DNA of 64,000 nt from Roseateles subflavus (GTDB taxonomy: Bacteria; Pseudomonadota; Gammaproteobacteria; Burkholderiales; Burkholderiaceae_C), in NCBI RefSeq assembly GCF_030285365.1, contig NZ_JASVDS010000001.1, positions 186,001-250,000 on the forward strand, given 5' to 3'. The translations under genes and the position numbers were made by a program. The notes beneath the pieces were generated by a model, which was given only the letters and a program-made list of their open reading frames with translations, searched no databases and was not told the DNA's origin. Of this stretch, positions 6,527 through 15,884 are shown in pieces; the first letter of the stretch is position 1, and each line of letters begins with the position of its first letter.

Positions 6527-9424
6527 ATGCGTGTGCTGGGACCTGTGCTGGGCCTGTTCGTGGCCTGGATCCTGGGGGACTGGTTCGGTTGGCGGGAGGG
6601 CGGCTTCGTGGCCCTGGGCGCCGTGATGGGCGGCATCGCCTTCCACCTCCACCGCCGCGTGACGGACCTGCAGGCGCAGGTGAGCGCCATGCAGCACCAG
6701 CTCTCGACGCTGGGCCGCGCCCCGATGGAAGCGCCGGCCGACGCTGCCCCGACCGCCCTGCCGGCGACCGCGGTGGTGGCGCGCCCCGTGGCGACCGCAC
6801 CGGTCATGCCGCCGGTGGCGCCCACGCCACCCGCGTCGCCCGCTGCCACGACTGCTACGACGACTGCCGCAACGACCGCGCCGCCTCCCGTCCCGATGGC
6901 CCCGGTCTACCAGGCCCCGGCGCCCATCGAGCGCCTCTCGATGCCGCCGGCACGCCCGGCAGATCCGGCCCCTGCGCTGGAACCCGACGAGCGCAGCCTC
7001 GACGTCGTGAGCAGCCTCGGCGCCAGCGTGCTGGCCTGGTTCCGCGGCGGCAACACCATCGTGCGCGTGGGCGTGCTGGTGCTGCTGGTGGGCGTGGGCC
7101 TGCTGCTGCGCTATGCCGCCGAGCATGCCGTGATCCCGCTGGCCTGGCGCCTGGCCGGCAGCGCGCTGGGCGGCCTCGCCCTGACCGCCGTGGGCCTGCG
7201 CCTCACGCCCCAGCGGCGCGGCTACGGCCTGAGCCTGCAGGGCGCGGGCGTCGGCATCGCCTACATGACGCTGTTCGCGGCGTTCCGGCTGTACGGCCTG
7301 ATGCCCTCGGGCCTGAGCTTCGGGCTGATGGCCCTGCTGTGCGCGGCGATCACCGCCCTGGCGCTCAAGCAGGACGCCCTGCCCCTGGCCGCGCTGGGCT
7401 TCGGTGGCGCCTTCCTCGCGCCGGTGCTGGTGTCGACGGGCCAGGGCAGCCACGTGGCCCTGCTGAGCTACTACCTGCTGCTGAATCTCAGCATCGCCGC
7501 CATCGCGCGGCGCAAACCCTGGAAGCTGCTGCACCTGGAGGGGTTCCTCTTCACGCTGGGCATCGGCGCCGCCTGGGGCTTCAAGGCCTACCGGCCCGAG
7601 CTCTTCGCCAGCACCGAACCCTTCCTCATCGCGCACTTCCTGCTCTATCTCTACATCGGCGTGCAGTACACGCTGCACCTGATCGAGCGCAGCACCCCCG
7701 AGCAACGCCTGCCGGTGGTCGACGGCGGCCTGTTCTTCGGCACCCCCATCGCCGCCTTCGGGCTGCAGGCGGCCCTGCTGCAGCACCAGCCGCTGGCGCT
7801 GGCTTTCAGCGCGGCAGTGATGTCGGGCCTCTACCTGCTGCTGGGCCGCGCGCTCCTGCGCCGCGCCGGCAGCCGCGTGCTGCTGCTGGTGGAGAGCATG
7901 CTGGCCATGGGGCTGATCTTCTTCGCCCTGGTGACACCCCTGGCGCTGGACGCCCGCTGGACCAGCGCCGCCTGGGCCGTGCAGGGCGCCGGCATGCTCT
8001 GGATCGCGCTGCGCCAGCAGCGGACCTGGGCCGCCGTGATGGGCCTGCTGCTGCAGGTGCTGGCCTGCCTGGCGTACTGGGGCCAGCCATCCCACGGTGC
8101 GCCGGCCGGCCCGGGCGGCTGGCTCTTCCTCAACACCGCCTGGCTGGGTCTCTCGACGCTGGTGCTGGCCCTGCTGTTCAGCAGCCACCTGCTGCAGCGC
8201 CAGCCTCGCGGCGAGGGCATCGCCCGGACGCTGGCGGAGCCGGTGGTGTCCTGGCTGCTGCTCGGCGCCGCGCTGGCACAGCTCTGGCTGCCCGGCATCG
8301 AGGAGCTGCGGCAATGGGACCAGGCCCGCTACACCGAACCGCTGCTCGCGGCCGGCTGGAGCGCGCTCCTGGCGCTGGCCGGCGAAGGCCTGCGGCGCCG
8401 GCTGCGCTGGCCCGCGCTGGCGCTCGCCTCGCAGCTGTTCGCCGGCATCGGCCTGCTGCTCGGCGCGGCCGGCGTGCTGATGGCGCTGCTGCGGGTCGAT
8501 CTCACCGTCGACCATCTGCTGCTGGGCCAGGGCGGCCTCGACACCGGCCTGCTGTGCCTGATCGCGGCCGCCTGCCTGCTGCGCCGCCAGGACCGGGACG
8601 CCGCCCCTGCGCCGACCCCGCTGCCCGCCCAGAGCCTGCTCGTCCTCGGCGCCTGGCACCTCCTGCTGCACCTGGCGGCCCTGCCCTATGCCCTCGCCAT
8701 CGCCCACATCGGCCGTCACGAGGCCTGGACCCCGGCCGCGCTGATCGTGCTGCCCACGCTGCTGACGTTGGCGATGCTGGGGCGGCGGCTGGGGGCACGC
8801 TGGCCGTTGACGGGGCATGCCGGGCTGCTGCGCGCCGCCGTGCTGCGCCCCTGGCTGGCCGTGCTGATGCTGTGGAGCCTCGGCGCCAACCTGCTGGGAG
8901 ACGGCCGCATGGACCCGCTGCCTTCGCTGCCGCTGCTCAATCCGCTGGACCTGGCCCATGGCCTCGTGCTGCTGTATGCCCTGCGCCTGAGCCGCAGCGA
9001 GGCGGGCGGCTCGCTGGGCCCGGCCTGGCGCCGTGCCGCCGCCGGGCTGGTCTTCTTCTGGCTCAACAGCCTGCTCGTGCGCACCCTGCACCAGGGGGCC
9101 GGCACACCGCTGTGGGTGGACGGCGCGCTGGGCAACAGCCTGGTCCACACCAGCCTGAGCGTGCTGTGGACGCTGACGGCGCTGCTGAGCATGGGCTGGG
9201 CCACCCGACGCGCGCCGGCGCACCTGGCGCGGGGCGTGTGGATGGTCGGCGCCGGCCTCCTGGGCGTCGTCGTGGCCAAGCTTTTCCTGCTGGACCTGTC
9301 GATGCTGAACAGCCTCATGCGCATCGCGAGCTTCCTCGTGGTGGGGGTGCTGATGCTGGTCATCGGCTACGTCGCGCCGCTGCCGCCCTCCGCCGGCAGC
9401 CCCTCTGCAAAGGCCGCCTCATGA
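6527..9424 (+). CDS. DUF2339 multi-pass membrane protein
   Basis: 965 residues. After an N-terminal hairpin of two membrane segments come a short coiled region (VTDLQAQVSAMQHQL), a Pro/Ala/Thr-rich linker (about 60-160), and then some two dozen hydrophobic segments to the end. This is the DUF2339 architecture; the function is unknown but the family often sits in cell-envelope contexts. AAGGAGG five bases before the ATG at 6527 fixes the start. The stop overlaps the start of the DUF3999 gene by four bases (ATGA), so the two are translationally coupled. Confidence 0.85.
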   Translation: MRVLGPVLGLFVAWILGDWFGWREGGFVALGAVMGGIAFHLHRRVTDLQAQVSAMQHQLSTLGRAPMEAPADAAPTALPATAVVARPVATAPVMPPVAPTPPASPAATTATTTAATTAPPPVPMAPVYQAPAPIERLSMPPARPADPAPALEPDERSLDVVSSLGASVLAWFRGGNTIVRVGVLVLLVGVGLLLRYAAEHAVIPLAWRLAGSALGGLALTAVGLRLTPQRRGYGLSLQGAGVGIAYMTLFAAFRLYGLMPSGLSFGLMALLCAAITALALKQDALPLAALGFGGAFLAPVLVSTGQGSHVALLSYYLLLNLSIAAIARRKPWKLLHLEGFLFTLGIGAAWGFKAYRPELFASTEPFLIAHFLLYLYIGVQYTLHLIERSTPEQRLPVVDGGLFFGTPIAAFGLQAALLQHQPLALAFSAAVMSGLYLLLGRALLRRAGSRVLLLVESMLAMGLIFFALVTPLALDARWTSAAWAVQGAGMLWIALRQQRTWAAVMGLLLQVLACLAYWGQPSHGAPAGPGGWLFLNTAWLGLSTLVLALLFSSHLLQRQPRGEGIARTLAEPVVSWLLLGAALAQLWLPGIEELRQWDQARYTEPLLAAGWSALLALAGEGLRRRLRWPALALASQLFAGIGLLLGAAGVLMALLRVDLTVDHLLLGQGGLDTGLLCLIAAACLLRRQDRDAAPAPTPLPAQSLLVLGAWHLLLHLAALPYALAIAHIGRHEAWTPAALIVLPTLLTLAMLGRRLGARWPLTGHAGLLRAAVLRPWLAVLMLWSLGANLLGDGRMDPLPSLPLLNPLDLAHGLVLLYALRLSRSEAGGSLGPAWRRAAAGLVFFWLNSLLVRTLHQGAGTPLWVDGALGNSLVHTSLSVLWTLTALLSMGWATRRAPAHLARGVWMVGAGLLGVVVAKLFLLDLSMLNSLMRIASFLVVGVLMLVIGYVAPLPPSAGSPSAKAAS

Positions 9425-10896
9425 CGCTGACCCGACGTGAACTTGGTCTCGCGGTCCTGGCCACCACGCTGACTGCCCCGATGGGTGCCGCCCTGGCGGC
9501 CTCCCCGCCCCCGGCGCCGCCCGCGGCCACGGTGTGGGCTCCGGTGCAGGCACAGCCGGGCGGCGGCCTGCAGCGCCTCGCGCTGCCCTGGGCCCTGCTG
9601 CAGGCAAGCCCCGCCGTGCCGCTCGACGCCGCCCAGGTGCTGGACGCCTGGGGGCAGGTCTTGCCCAGCGCCTGGGCCGGCGCGCCGCCGACCGCGCAGT
9701 CCCGGCGTGAGCTCGACGTGCCGCTGTGGGCCTGGCCGGAGCATCCCGGCCCCCTGCCGAGAGAGGACCTCGGCACGCTGGTCCTGGAGCTGGACGCGAA
9801 TGGCGGCGTGCGCCGCCTGGAGACGCGTCACCTGCCGGGCGGCCCCCCGCAGCGCGGATCCGGCCATGGCCGCTGGCTGCTCGACCTCGCCACCCTGCGC
9901 GGCAGTGCCGAGCGCGGTCTCGATCTCCAGCTGGACTGGACCCCGACGCCGGCCGGGCAGGCGCTCAGCGTGGCGCTGGAGGGCAGCGACGACATCCACG
10001 TCTGGCGCCCCCTGCATCAGGCCCAGCTGCTCGATCTGCCGGCCGGCGCCGGCGGCCCGGCGCTGCAGCTCAAGCACATCCCCTGGCCGTCAGAGCAGCC
10101 GCTGCCGCGCTACCTGCGCCTGCGCTTCGACCAGCCCGTGGCGCTCAAGACGGCCCGGCTCAGCGTGGAGGGCCGCCAGCACCCGCCTCTGCAGGTCGAG
10201 ACGCTGTCCTGGCCCGCCGAGCCGCCGCGGGAGGGCGAGCCCCCGCGCTGGCGGCTGGACCTGCCCGTGGCCCTGCGCCCGGACGCCCTGCAACTGCAAC
10301 TGCCCGCGCTGAACCAGCTGCTGAGCCTGCGCCTGGAGCAGCGGCAGCAGGACGGGCAGCCCTGGCAGGTGGTGCAGCGCCTCGTGGCCTGGCGCATGCA
10401 GCGCCAGGGCGTGGAGGCGCAGTCGCCCGCGGAGCCCGTCCAGGCCACCTCGGCCCGGCAGTGGCGGCTCGTCGCGGAAGGGCCGGTGCCCGCCGAACTG
10501 GCCAGCGGCCCGCTGCGCCTGCAGTGGCACTGGCGCCCACCGCAGCTGATCACCCTGCTGCCGGCAGACCCGGCCGCCCTGGCCGGGGTGCGGCTCAGCC
10601 TCGGCGCGGCGGGCCCCGCCACCCCGCGCGGGCGGCTGGCCTTGCCGACGCTCATGCCGGACTACCAGCCCGGCAGCGAATACCAGCTCCCGCTGGCCCC
10701 GCTGGGCGCGCCTCAGCGCCAGGCCGCCCCGCCGCCGCCGCCGGCCTGGCAGGATCCGGCCACGCGCCAGCGCTGGACGCTGTGGGCGGTGCTGGGCGTG
10801 AGCGTGCTGGGCCTGGCGGGCCTGGCCTGGCGCCTCAAGGGAGAGATGGGCATCGACCCGGGCGCCGAACCGCCGGCGGGCGGGGCGCCGCGCTGA
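9421..10896 (+). CDS. DUF3999 domain-containing periplasmic protein
   Basis: 491 residues. The N-terminal signal sequence (TRRELGLAVLATTL, cleavage near ALA-A) carries a twin-Arg-like start. The long extracytoplasmic region is rich in beta strands. Near the C-terminus a single membrane helix (LWAVLGVSVLGLAGLAW) is followed by a short cytoplasmic tail. This is the DUF3999 arrangement, and the family is regularly encoded right after DUF2339 proteins, as here. The two probably act together in the envelope; the activity is unknown. Confidence 0.8.
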   Translation: MTLTRRELGLAVLATTLTAPMGAALAASPPPAPPAATVWAPVQAQPGGGLQRLALPWALLQASPAVPLDAAQVLDAWGQVLPSAWAGAPPTAQSRRELDVPLWAWPEHPGPLPREDLGTLVLELDANGGVRRLETRHLPGGPPQRGSGHGRWLLDLATLRGSAERGLDLQLDWTPTPAGQALSVALEGSDDIHVWRPLHQAQLLDLPAGAGGPALQLKHIPWPSEQPLPRYLRLRFDQPVALKTARLSVEGRQHPPLQVETLSWPAEPPREGEPPRWRLDLPVALRPDALQLQLPALNQLLSLRLEQRQQDGQPWQVVQRLVAWRMQRQGVEAQSPAEPVQATSARQWRLVAEGPVPAELASGPLRLQWHWRPPQLITLLPADPAALAGVRLSLGAAGPATPRGRLALPTLMPDYQPGSEYQLPLAPLGAPQRQAAPPPPPAWQDPATRQRWTLWAVLGVSVLGLAGLAWRLKGEMGIDPGAEPPAGGAPR

Positions 10897-11025
10897 GGTC
10901 AGCGCGAGGTCCGCGGCGACGCCGCCACGCCTGGGCGCGGAGCGCGCGCTCGTCCTGCCCGGCCCGCCCAGGACAGACCGATGCGCTAGACTCGCCGCAT
11001 TAACTTCGCAGGTCAGCGCCCCGCC

Positions 11026-11409
11026 ATGACGCCATCGCCCGCCGACGCCCCCTCCCGCTCCTCCGGGGCCTACACGCGCCTGGCCGGGGTCTATGACGGC
11101 ATCGCGCTCCTGGGCTTCGCCGCCACCTGGCCCTTCAATGTCCAGTACCTGCTGCAGGGCGGCAGCCTCGCGCCGACGGCGTTCTTCGGCACCGCCTTCG
11201 CGAACGTGCTCACCACGGCCTTCACCCTGGACCTCTTCATCGCCGCCCTCGCCTTCGCCGTGTTCGCCGTGACAGATGCACGGCGCTGCGGCGTGCGGCG
11301 CCCCGGGCTGTACGTGCTCCTGTGCTTCTGCGCCGGCCTGGCCATCGCCCTGCCGCTGTACCTGGCACGGCGCGAGCAGGCGCGCGTCCGCTCGGGCGCC
11401 TGCCCCTGA
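11026..11409 (+). CDS. DUF2834 membrane protein
   Basis: 127 residues with three to four membrane segments. The block LLGFAATWPFNVQYLLQGG followed by FFGTAFANVLTTAFTLDLFIAALAF is the hallmark of DUF2834. A cytoplasmic basic tail (LARREQARVRSG) ends the protein. Function unknown. Confidence 0.75.
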   Translation: MTPSPADAPSRSSGAYTRLAGVYDGIALLGFAATWPFNVQYLLQGGSLAPTAFFGTAFANVLTTAFTLDLFIAALAFAVFAVTDARRCGVRRPGLYVLLCFCAGLAIALPLYLARREQARVRSGACP

Positions 11410-11855
11410 GGCCTGCGGCGTGATCCATTCCCGGGTGCGACGGGGCCCCTGCTGGTAAACTCCCGGGATTGCTGCCGTCTCGCTTTCCTCCGCAGCATGC
11501 TGTGCGTCTGCACGCGGGCTTCACGCCTTGCCGCAGCCACGACCAGGCTTCGTCCCGATTCCAGGACGCCTGCGGCCCCAGGCAAGCTCGTCTGGCTCAT
11601 CGATTCCGGCCGCCCGCCGTCACAGGCGGCACCCGACGGAGTCCTGAACTGCACACCCCGCGACGCCACCGTCGGCCCTGCCGAGCCGGTGATCTCGCAA
11701 TCACCCGCGCGGCCAGCCCTCGCACCCGGTGACGCCGGCGCTCCTAGCAGCAGCCTGGCGGCCCGGTCCGTGCTGGCGAGCGGCGGTCGGACGACGCCGG
11801 CACGGCCGGCGCCCGACCGTTCATCCAAGACACAGGTTCATCAAAGGACAAACTC
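11410..11855 (+). other. 446-base non-coding stretch before infA
   Basis: No reading frame here has convincing codon use or a family match. The segment CTGGTAAACTCCC near 11451 resembles a -10 region. If transcription starts there, infA has a leader of roughly 400 bases. I see no recognised riboswitch or attenuator. Confidence 0.4.
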
Positions 11856-12116
11856 ATGGCAAAAGAAGAACTCATCGAAATGCGCGGCAAGGTCGACGAA
11901 GTGCTGCCGGATTCCCGCTTCCGCGTGACGCTGGACAACGGCCACACGCTGATCGCCTACACCGGCGGCAAGATGCGCCGCCACAACATCCGCATCCTGG
12001 CGGGTGACAACGTCTCGCTGGAACTGTCGCCCTACGACCTCAACAAGGGCCGCATCACCTTCCGCCACCTCGAGCCCCGCACCGGCGCCGCGCCGGCACC
12101 GCGCCGCCGCTTCTGA
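11856..12116 (+). CDS. infA: translation initiation factor IF-1
   Basis: 86 residues, close to the known length of the second IF-1 type in Burkholderiales (the classic form has 72). The S1-like OB fold is clear: [18 protein letters not shown], then [19 protein letters not shown], then [18 protein letters not shown] basic extension (APAPRRRF) follows. IF-1 binds the 30S A site during initiation. AAGGA seven bases before the ATG supports the start. The gene is far from the ribosomal-protein operon that usually carries infA, which suggests it is the extra paralogue. Confidence 0.95.
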   Translation: MAKEELIEMRGKVDEVLPDSRFRVTLDNGHTLIAYTGGKMRRHNIRILAGDNVSLELSPYDLNKGRITFRHLEPRTGAAPAPRRRF

Positions 12117-12121
12117 GCGCG

Positions 12122-12146
12122 CGCCCCGCTCAATGCCAGCGGGGCG
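12122..12146. terminator. bidirectional terminator between infA and the VOC gene
   Basis: Perfect 9-base arms CGCCCCGCT / AGCGGGGCG around a 7-base loop. It begins 6 bases after the infA stop and contains the stop codon of the convergent VOC gene, so one hairpin can serve both transcripts. Confidence 0.65.
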
Positions 12147-12549
12147 TCACCGGCTCGCGGGCGCTAATCGCCAGCGCATTCCCGCTCGGGTCCCGGATGA
12201 ACATGGTCCAGTGCTCGTCGGCATGACCCTCGTGCTGGCAATGGGGCGGCACCTCGAAGCGCAAGCCGGATGCCATCAGCCGCTGCGCCAGGTTGCGCCA
12301 CTGCGGCAGGCTCAGGCAGACGTCCAGCGCAGCCTCCGGGGCGGCCTCGGATGGCGCCTCCGCCAGCTGAACGGCCAGACGGGCGCCGAAGAAGTCGAAG
12401 AACAGGCCACGGGCCTCGCGGATGTCCAGGGGCGCCTCACGGCAGCCCAGCAGCCCGCCATAGAAGGCACGCGCCTGGGACAGGTCGTGCACCCGGATCG
12501 CCCGTTGCAGGGCCGCGGTGGCCAGAGAGTCGGCATCGGAAGTCATCAT
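12130..12549 (-). CDS. VOC family (glyoxalase/bleomycin-resistance fold) protein
   Basis: 139 residues. The N-terminal beta-alpha-beta unit (RAIRVHDLSQARAFYGGLLG) and the C-terminal end (WTMFIRDPSGNALAI) are standard VOC signatures. Likely metal ligands include a His or Glu in the HEGHADEHW region. Specific chemistry cannot be inferred. There are two adjacent ATG codons (12549 and 12546); AGGAG lies 8 bases before the first. Confidence 0.75.
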   Translation of the reverse strand: MMTSDADSLATAALQRAIRVHDLSQARAFYGGLLGCREAPLDIREARGLFFDFFGARLAVQLAEAPSEAAPEAALDVCLSLPQWRNLAQRLMASGLRFEVPPHCQHEGHADEHWTMFIRDPSGNALAISAREPVTPRWH

Positions 12550-12718
12550 TCCTGAATCTCCTGAGAGTTCTGGATACCGGGTGACACAGCCAAGCAACGT
12601 CTTGTTGCATTGGAGGGTCAGGATAGCCAAGCCGCCCCCTGGTGGCGAGCCTCCACGAGGGGCCACTTGCGCGCACGCGACGCCCGCCTGTCCCACAAAG
12701 CTGTGGCATCGTGCGGGC

Positions 12719-13198
12719 ATGAGCAAGGAACTGCCCTCCACTTTCAAGCTGCTGACGGTCTGGTTGCTGATCCTGACCGGGGTCTTCCTGGCCGTGCTGG
12801 CCTGGCAGCACCAGCGCGAACGGCCGCGCTTCACGCTCAATGAACGCGAGCTGCGCCTGCAGCGAGGGGCGGACGGCCATTTCCACTGGCCGGGCCACCT
12901 CGCCGGGCAGGCCACGGTGTTCCTCGTGGACACCGGCGCCACCACCACCGCCCTGCCCCGCGCCCTGGCCGAGCAGCTCGGCCTGCACCCGCTGGAACGC
13001 CTGCGCAGCAGCACGGCAGGGGGCGTGGTGGACGGCTATGCCGCGGAGGTCGACCTGCGCCTCGAGGGCGGCCTGCATGCCGAGCGCCTGCGTGTGGCGG
13101 TGCTCCCGTCGCTGGACGCCCCCCTGCTGGGCATGGATGTCCTGGGCCGGCTCAAGTTCCGTCAACATGACGGCGAATTCACCGTGGAGCTTCAATGA
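12719..13198 (+). CDS. membrane-anchored retropepsin-like aspartic protease (TIGR02281-type)
   Basis: 159 residues. One N-terminal membrane helix (FKLLTVWLLILTGVFLAVLA) is followed by a retropepsin domain with the active-site motif FLVDTGATTTALP (Asp71) and the closing strand LLGMDVLGRL. Bacterial enzymes of this clan act as homodimers at the periplasmic face of the inner membrane; the substrate is unknown. The stop overlaps the start of the TraB/GumN gene (ATGA), so the two are co-translated. There is no strong ribosome site at 12719. Confidence 0.8.
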   Translation: MSKELPSTFKLLTVWLLILTGVFLAVLAWQHQRERPRFTLNERELRLQRGADGHFHWPGHLAGQATVFLVDTGATTTALPRALAEQLGLHPLERLRSSTAGGVVDGYAAEVDLRLEGGLHAERLRVAVLPSLDAPLLGMDVLGRLKFRQHDGEFTVELQ

Positions 13199-14163
13199 CG
13201 ATCCTTCGACACTGGCGGCGCCTGTGCAGCGCCGCGCTGGCCGCCCTGCTGGGCGGCGCGGCGGGGCTGGCGAACGCGCAGAACTGCCCACCGGCGCTGC
13301 CCGCGCCCAATCCCGCCCTCCTGAGCCAGCCCCCCGCCCAGGCGCCGGACCGCGGCCTGCTGTGGCAGCTGGAAAAGGACGGCCGGACGGCCTGGCTCTA
13401 CGCCAGCATCCACATCGGACGACCGGACTGGCTGGTGCCGGGCATGCGACTGCAGGCCGCCCTGGCCGCCAGCGACACCGTCGCGCTGGAGCTCGACCTG
13501 ACCGATCCGCAGGTGATGCAGGCGCTGGCGGGCCCGGTGCCCGGCCGGCCCGCCCTGACCCTGCCCGCCGACCTGCAGACGCGCCTGCAGGCCGTGGCCC
13601 GGCGCGAATGCACGGACCTCGCCCCCCTGGCCGCGCTGCACCCGATGCTGCAGCTCGGTCAGCTCGTGGCCCAGAGCGCCCGGCGTGACGGCATGAGCGT
13701 CGAATACGGCCAGGAGCTGGCGCTGATCGTCCAGGCACAGCGCCGGGGCCTGCGCCTGGCGGGGCTGGAGACGCCGCAGGGGCAGCTGCAGGCGCTGATT
13801 CCCGCGGACCGCAAGGCGGCGCTGGAGGAGATCCGCGAGGGCCTGCGGCAGCTCGAATCGCCCCAGCTGCGACAGCAGACCCGCCGCCTCACCGAAGCCT
13901 GGGCCGCCGGGGACCTGAACACGCTGGAACGCTACGAGACCTGGTGCGACTGCGTGAAGACCGCCGCCGATCGCGCGGCCCTCAAGCGCACGCTGGACGA
14001 CCGCAATCCCGGCATGGCCGACGGCATCGTGAAGCTCCACGGACAGGGCCGCCGCCTGCTGGTGGCGGTCGGCGCGCTGCACATGACGGGCGAGGCGAGC
14101 CTCCTCCAGGCCCTGCGGGCGCGTGGCTTCACCGTCACGCAGCGCTGGCCGGAGCCGCGCTGA
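13195..14163 (+). CDS. TraB/GumN family protein
   Basis: 322 residues with a signal peptide (cleavage after GLANAQ). Family signatures at both ends: WLYASIHIGRPDWLVPG near the N-terminus and VAVGALHMTGEASLLQALRARG at the C-terminus, the paired glycine/histidine motifs of the TraB/GumN (erythromycin-esterase-like) fold. Some relatives are metalloproteases. Coupled to the aspartic protease gene by a 4-base overlap, which may point to a shared envelope role (inference). Confidence 0.85.
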   Translation: MTILRHWRRLCSAALAALLGGAAGLANAQNCPPALPAPNPALLSQPPAQAPDRGLLWQLEKDGRTAWLYASIHIGRPDWLVPGMRLQAALAASDTVALELDLTDPQVMQALAGPVPGRPALTLPADLQTRLQAVARRECTDLAPLAALHPMLQLGQLVAQSARRDGMSVEYGQELALIVQAQRRGLRLAGLETPQGQLQALIPADRKAALEEIREGLRQLESPQLRQQTRRLTEAWAAGDLNTLERYETWCDCVKTAADRAALKRTLDDRNPGMADGIVKLHGQGRRLLVAVGALHMTGEASLLQALRARGFTVTQRWPEPR

Positions 14164-14218
14164 CCGGCGCCCGGCCGGCCCTTGGCGCTACCATCGCGCC
14201 ATCACCCCAGGAGGCCCC

Positions 14219-14959
14219 ATGGCAGACAGCAGCAGCTTCAGCAAGTTCGTGCCCGGATTCGAGTTCCTGCAGGGCCTGGTCAAGAACGCCGGCGCCGCCC
14301 TGCCCGGCATCGGCCAGTGGGTCGCGCCCACGCTGAACCCGGAGGAACTCTCCAAGCGCATCGAGGAGCTGCGCACGGTGCAGTTCTGGCTGGAGCAGAA
14401 CGCCCGCATGCTCGGCGCCACCATCCAGGCCCTGGAGGTGCAGCGCATGACGCTGTCCACGCTGAAGTCCATGAACGTGCCGCTCGCCGAGCTGGGCGAG
14501 ACGCTCAAGGTGCCGCCGATGCCCGAGTACCGCCTGCCCGAAATGCCGCCGATGCCCGGCATGCCGGCGGCCGCCCCGAAGGCCGCCAAGGCGCGCAAGG
14601 CCCCTGCGCCGGCCGCCGAGGCGCCGGCCGCACCGGCGCTGGGCGCGGTGGACCCGATGCAGTGGTGGTCCGCCCTGAGCAACCAGTTCACCCAGCTTGC
14701 CACGCAGGCGATGAAGGACGGCGCCACCGACGCCGCCAAGAACCTGGCCGGCGCCATGGTCAAGCAGAGCTTCGACGCCGCGGGCGAGACGATCAAGAAG
14801 GCCGCGGCCATGCCGCTCAACGTGGCCAAGAGCGCGGCGGCGGCGGCCGGCGCGGCCGCGGGTGCCGCCGCCGGGGCCGCGGCCAACGCGGCGGTCAAGC
14901 CGGCCCTCAAGGCTGCCAGCCGCAAGACGACGCCCGCCCGCAAGCGCAGCACGCGCTGA
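14219..14959 (+). CDS. phaM: PhaM-type polyhydroxyalkanoate granule regulator
   Basis: 246 residues. The N-terminal phasin-like part (KFVPGFEFLQGLVKNAG, then NPEELSKRIEELRTVQFWLEQN) matches PhaM of Ralstonia-type bacteria. An Ala/Pro-rich linker follows and then a Lys/Ala-rich, histone-H1-like tail (about 190-246) ending RKTTPARKRSTR. In the known system PhaM activates PHA synthase and links granules to the nucleoid through the basic tail. CAGGAGG six bases before the ATG fixes the start. The PHA synthase genes are not in this window. Confidence 0.85.
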   Translation: MADSSSFSKFVPGFEFLQGLVKNAGAALPGIGQWVAPTLNPEELSKRIEELRTVQFWLEQNARMLGATIQALEVQRMTLSTLKSMNVPLAELGETLKVPPMPEYRLPEMPPMPGMPAAAPKAAKARKAPAPAAEAPAAPALGAVDPMQWWSALSNQFTQLATQAMKDGATDAAKNLAGAMVKQSFDAAGETIKKAAAMPLNVAKSAAAAAGAAAGAAAGAAANAAVKPALKAASRKTTPARKRSTR

Positions 14960-14983
14960 GGGACCGGCTGACGCCTGCGCCCT

Positions 14984-15865
14984 GTGGCCGCCTCCCGCAT
15001 CCCGCCCATCCAGTGCCTGCTGGCCTTCGAGGCCGTCGCGCGCCTGCGCAGCGTGAGTCTGGCGGCCGAGGAGCTGAGCGTCACGCCCAGCGCGGTGAGC
15101 CACCGCATCCGCCAGCTCGAGACGCAACTGGGCTTCAAGCTCTTCGCCCGGGACTTCACCCCGTCCGACGACGGCCAGCGCTACCTGCCCTCGGTGCGCC
15201 AGGGGCTCAAGGCCCTGCAGCAGATTCCCGGCCCCGGCGGCGCGGGGCTGCAGTCCGCGCGGCTGCGCCTGGCGGTGACGCCCACCTTCTCGCGCCAGAT
15301 CCTGCTGCCGCGCCTGGCCCTGTTCCGCCATGCCTACCCCGAGATCGAGCTGGTGATGCAGGTGGCCATCCCCCTCACCAACACGAAGTCCGAGGACGCC
15401 GACCTCGAGATCCGCTACGGCACCGGCGACTACCCCGGCCTCGAGTACCGCCGCATCCTCAGCGACGAGCTCACGCCCGTCTGCAGCCCCGAGTACCTGC
15501 ACGAGTTCGGCCCCTTCGACGGCTTTGACAGCGCCGAGGACATCCGCCGCGCCCGCCTGATCCGCAGCCCGCTGGACCCCTGGAGCACCTGGTTCGAGGC
15601 CCATGGCATCCACCTGGACGAGCCCCGCACCGGCGCGCAGTTCAATGACGTCGGCCTGGTGCTGGACGCCGCGGCCGCCGGCTTCGGCGTGGCCCTGATG
15701 CGCATGAAGCTGGGCCTGACCTGGCTGGACAGCGGCCGGCTGCTGCGTCTCTCGCCCCGTACCGTGCCCTCGCCCTTCCACCACTACCTGTGCTGGAAGC
15801 CGGGGGCGATGGAGCGCTGGGAGTGCGCGGCCTTCGGGGACTGGCTGTTCAAGGCGCTGGGCTGA
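14984..15865 (+). CDS. LysR-family transcriptional regulator (GcvA-like)
   Basis: 293 residues. N-terminal winged helix (LLAFEAVARLRSVSLAAEEL, then VTPSAVSHRIRQLE) followed by a substrate-binding domain resembling GcvA/AmpR-type regulators (DLEIRYGTGDYPGLEYRRIL). The GTG start at 14984 is the only plausible start, 24 bases after phaM. Its target is not evident: it is followed by a small secreted hypothetical rather than facing a divergent gene. Confidence 0.85.
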   Translation: MAASRIPPIQCLLAFEAVARLRSVSLAAEELSVTPSAVSHRIRQLETQLGFKLFARDFTPSDDGQRYLPSVRQGLKALQQIPGPGGAGLQSARLRLAVTPTFSRQILLPRLALFRHAYPEIELVMQVAIPLTNTKSEDADLEIRYGTGDYPGLEYRRILSDELTPVCSPEYLHEFGPFDGFDSAEDIRRARLIRSPLDPWSTWFEAHGIHLDEPRTGAQFNDVGLVLDAAAAGFGVALMRMKLGLTWLDSGRLLRLSPRTVPSPFHHYLCWKPGAMERWECAAFGDWLFKALG

Positions 15866-15884
15866 TCGCCACGCCGATGCCCTC

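Noticed and set aside
5971-9420. Very long upstream extension in frame with the DUF3999 gene
   Set aside because: It is the off-frame shadow of the DUF2339 gene: Arg/Pro/Ala-rich, no domains. The real DUF3999 start is the ATG at 9421 with a signal peptide.
11497-11928. 143-codon open frame upstream of infA
   Set aside because: Overlaps infA in another frame, no ribosome site, no family likeness.
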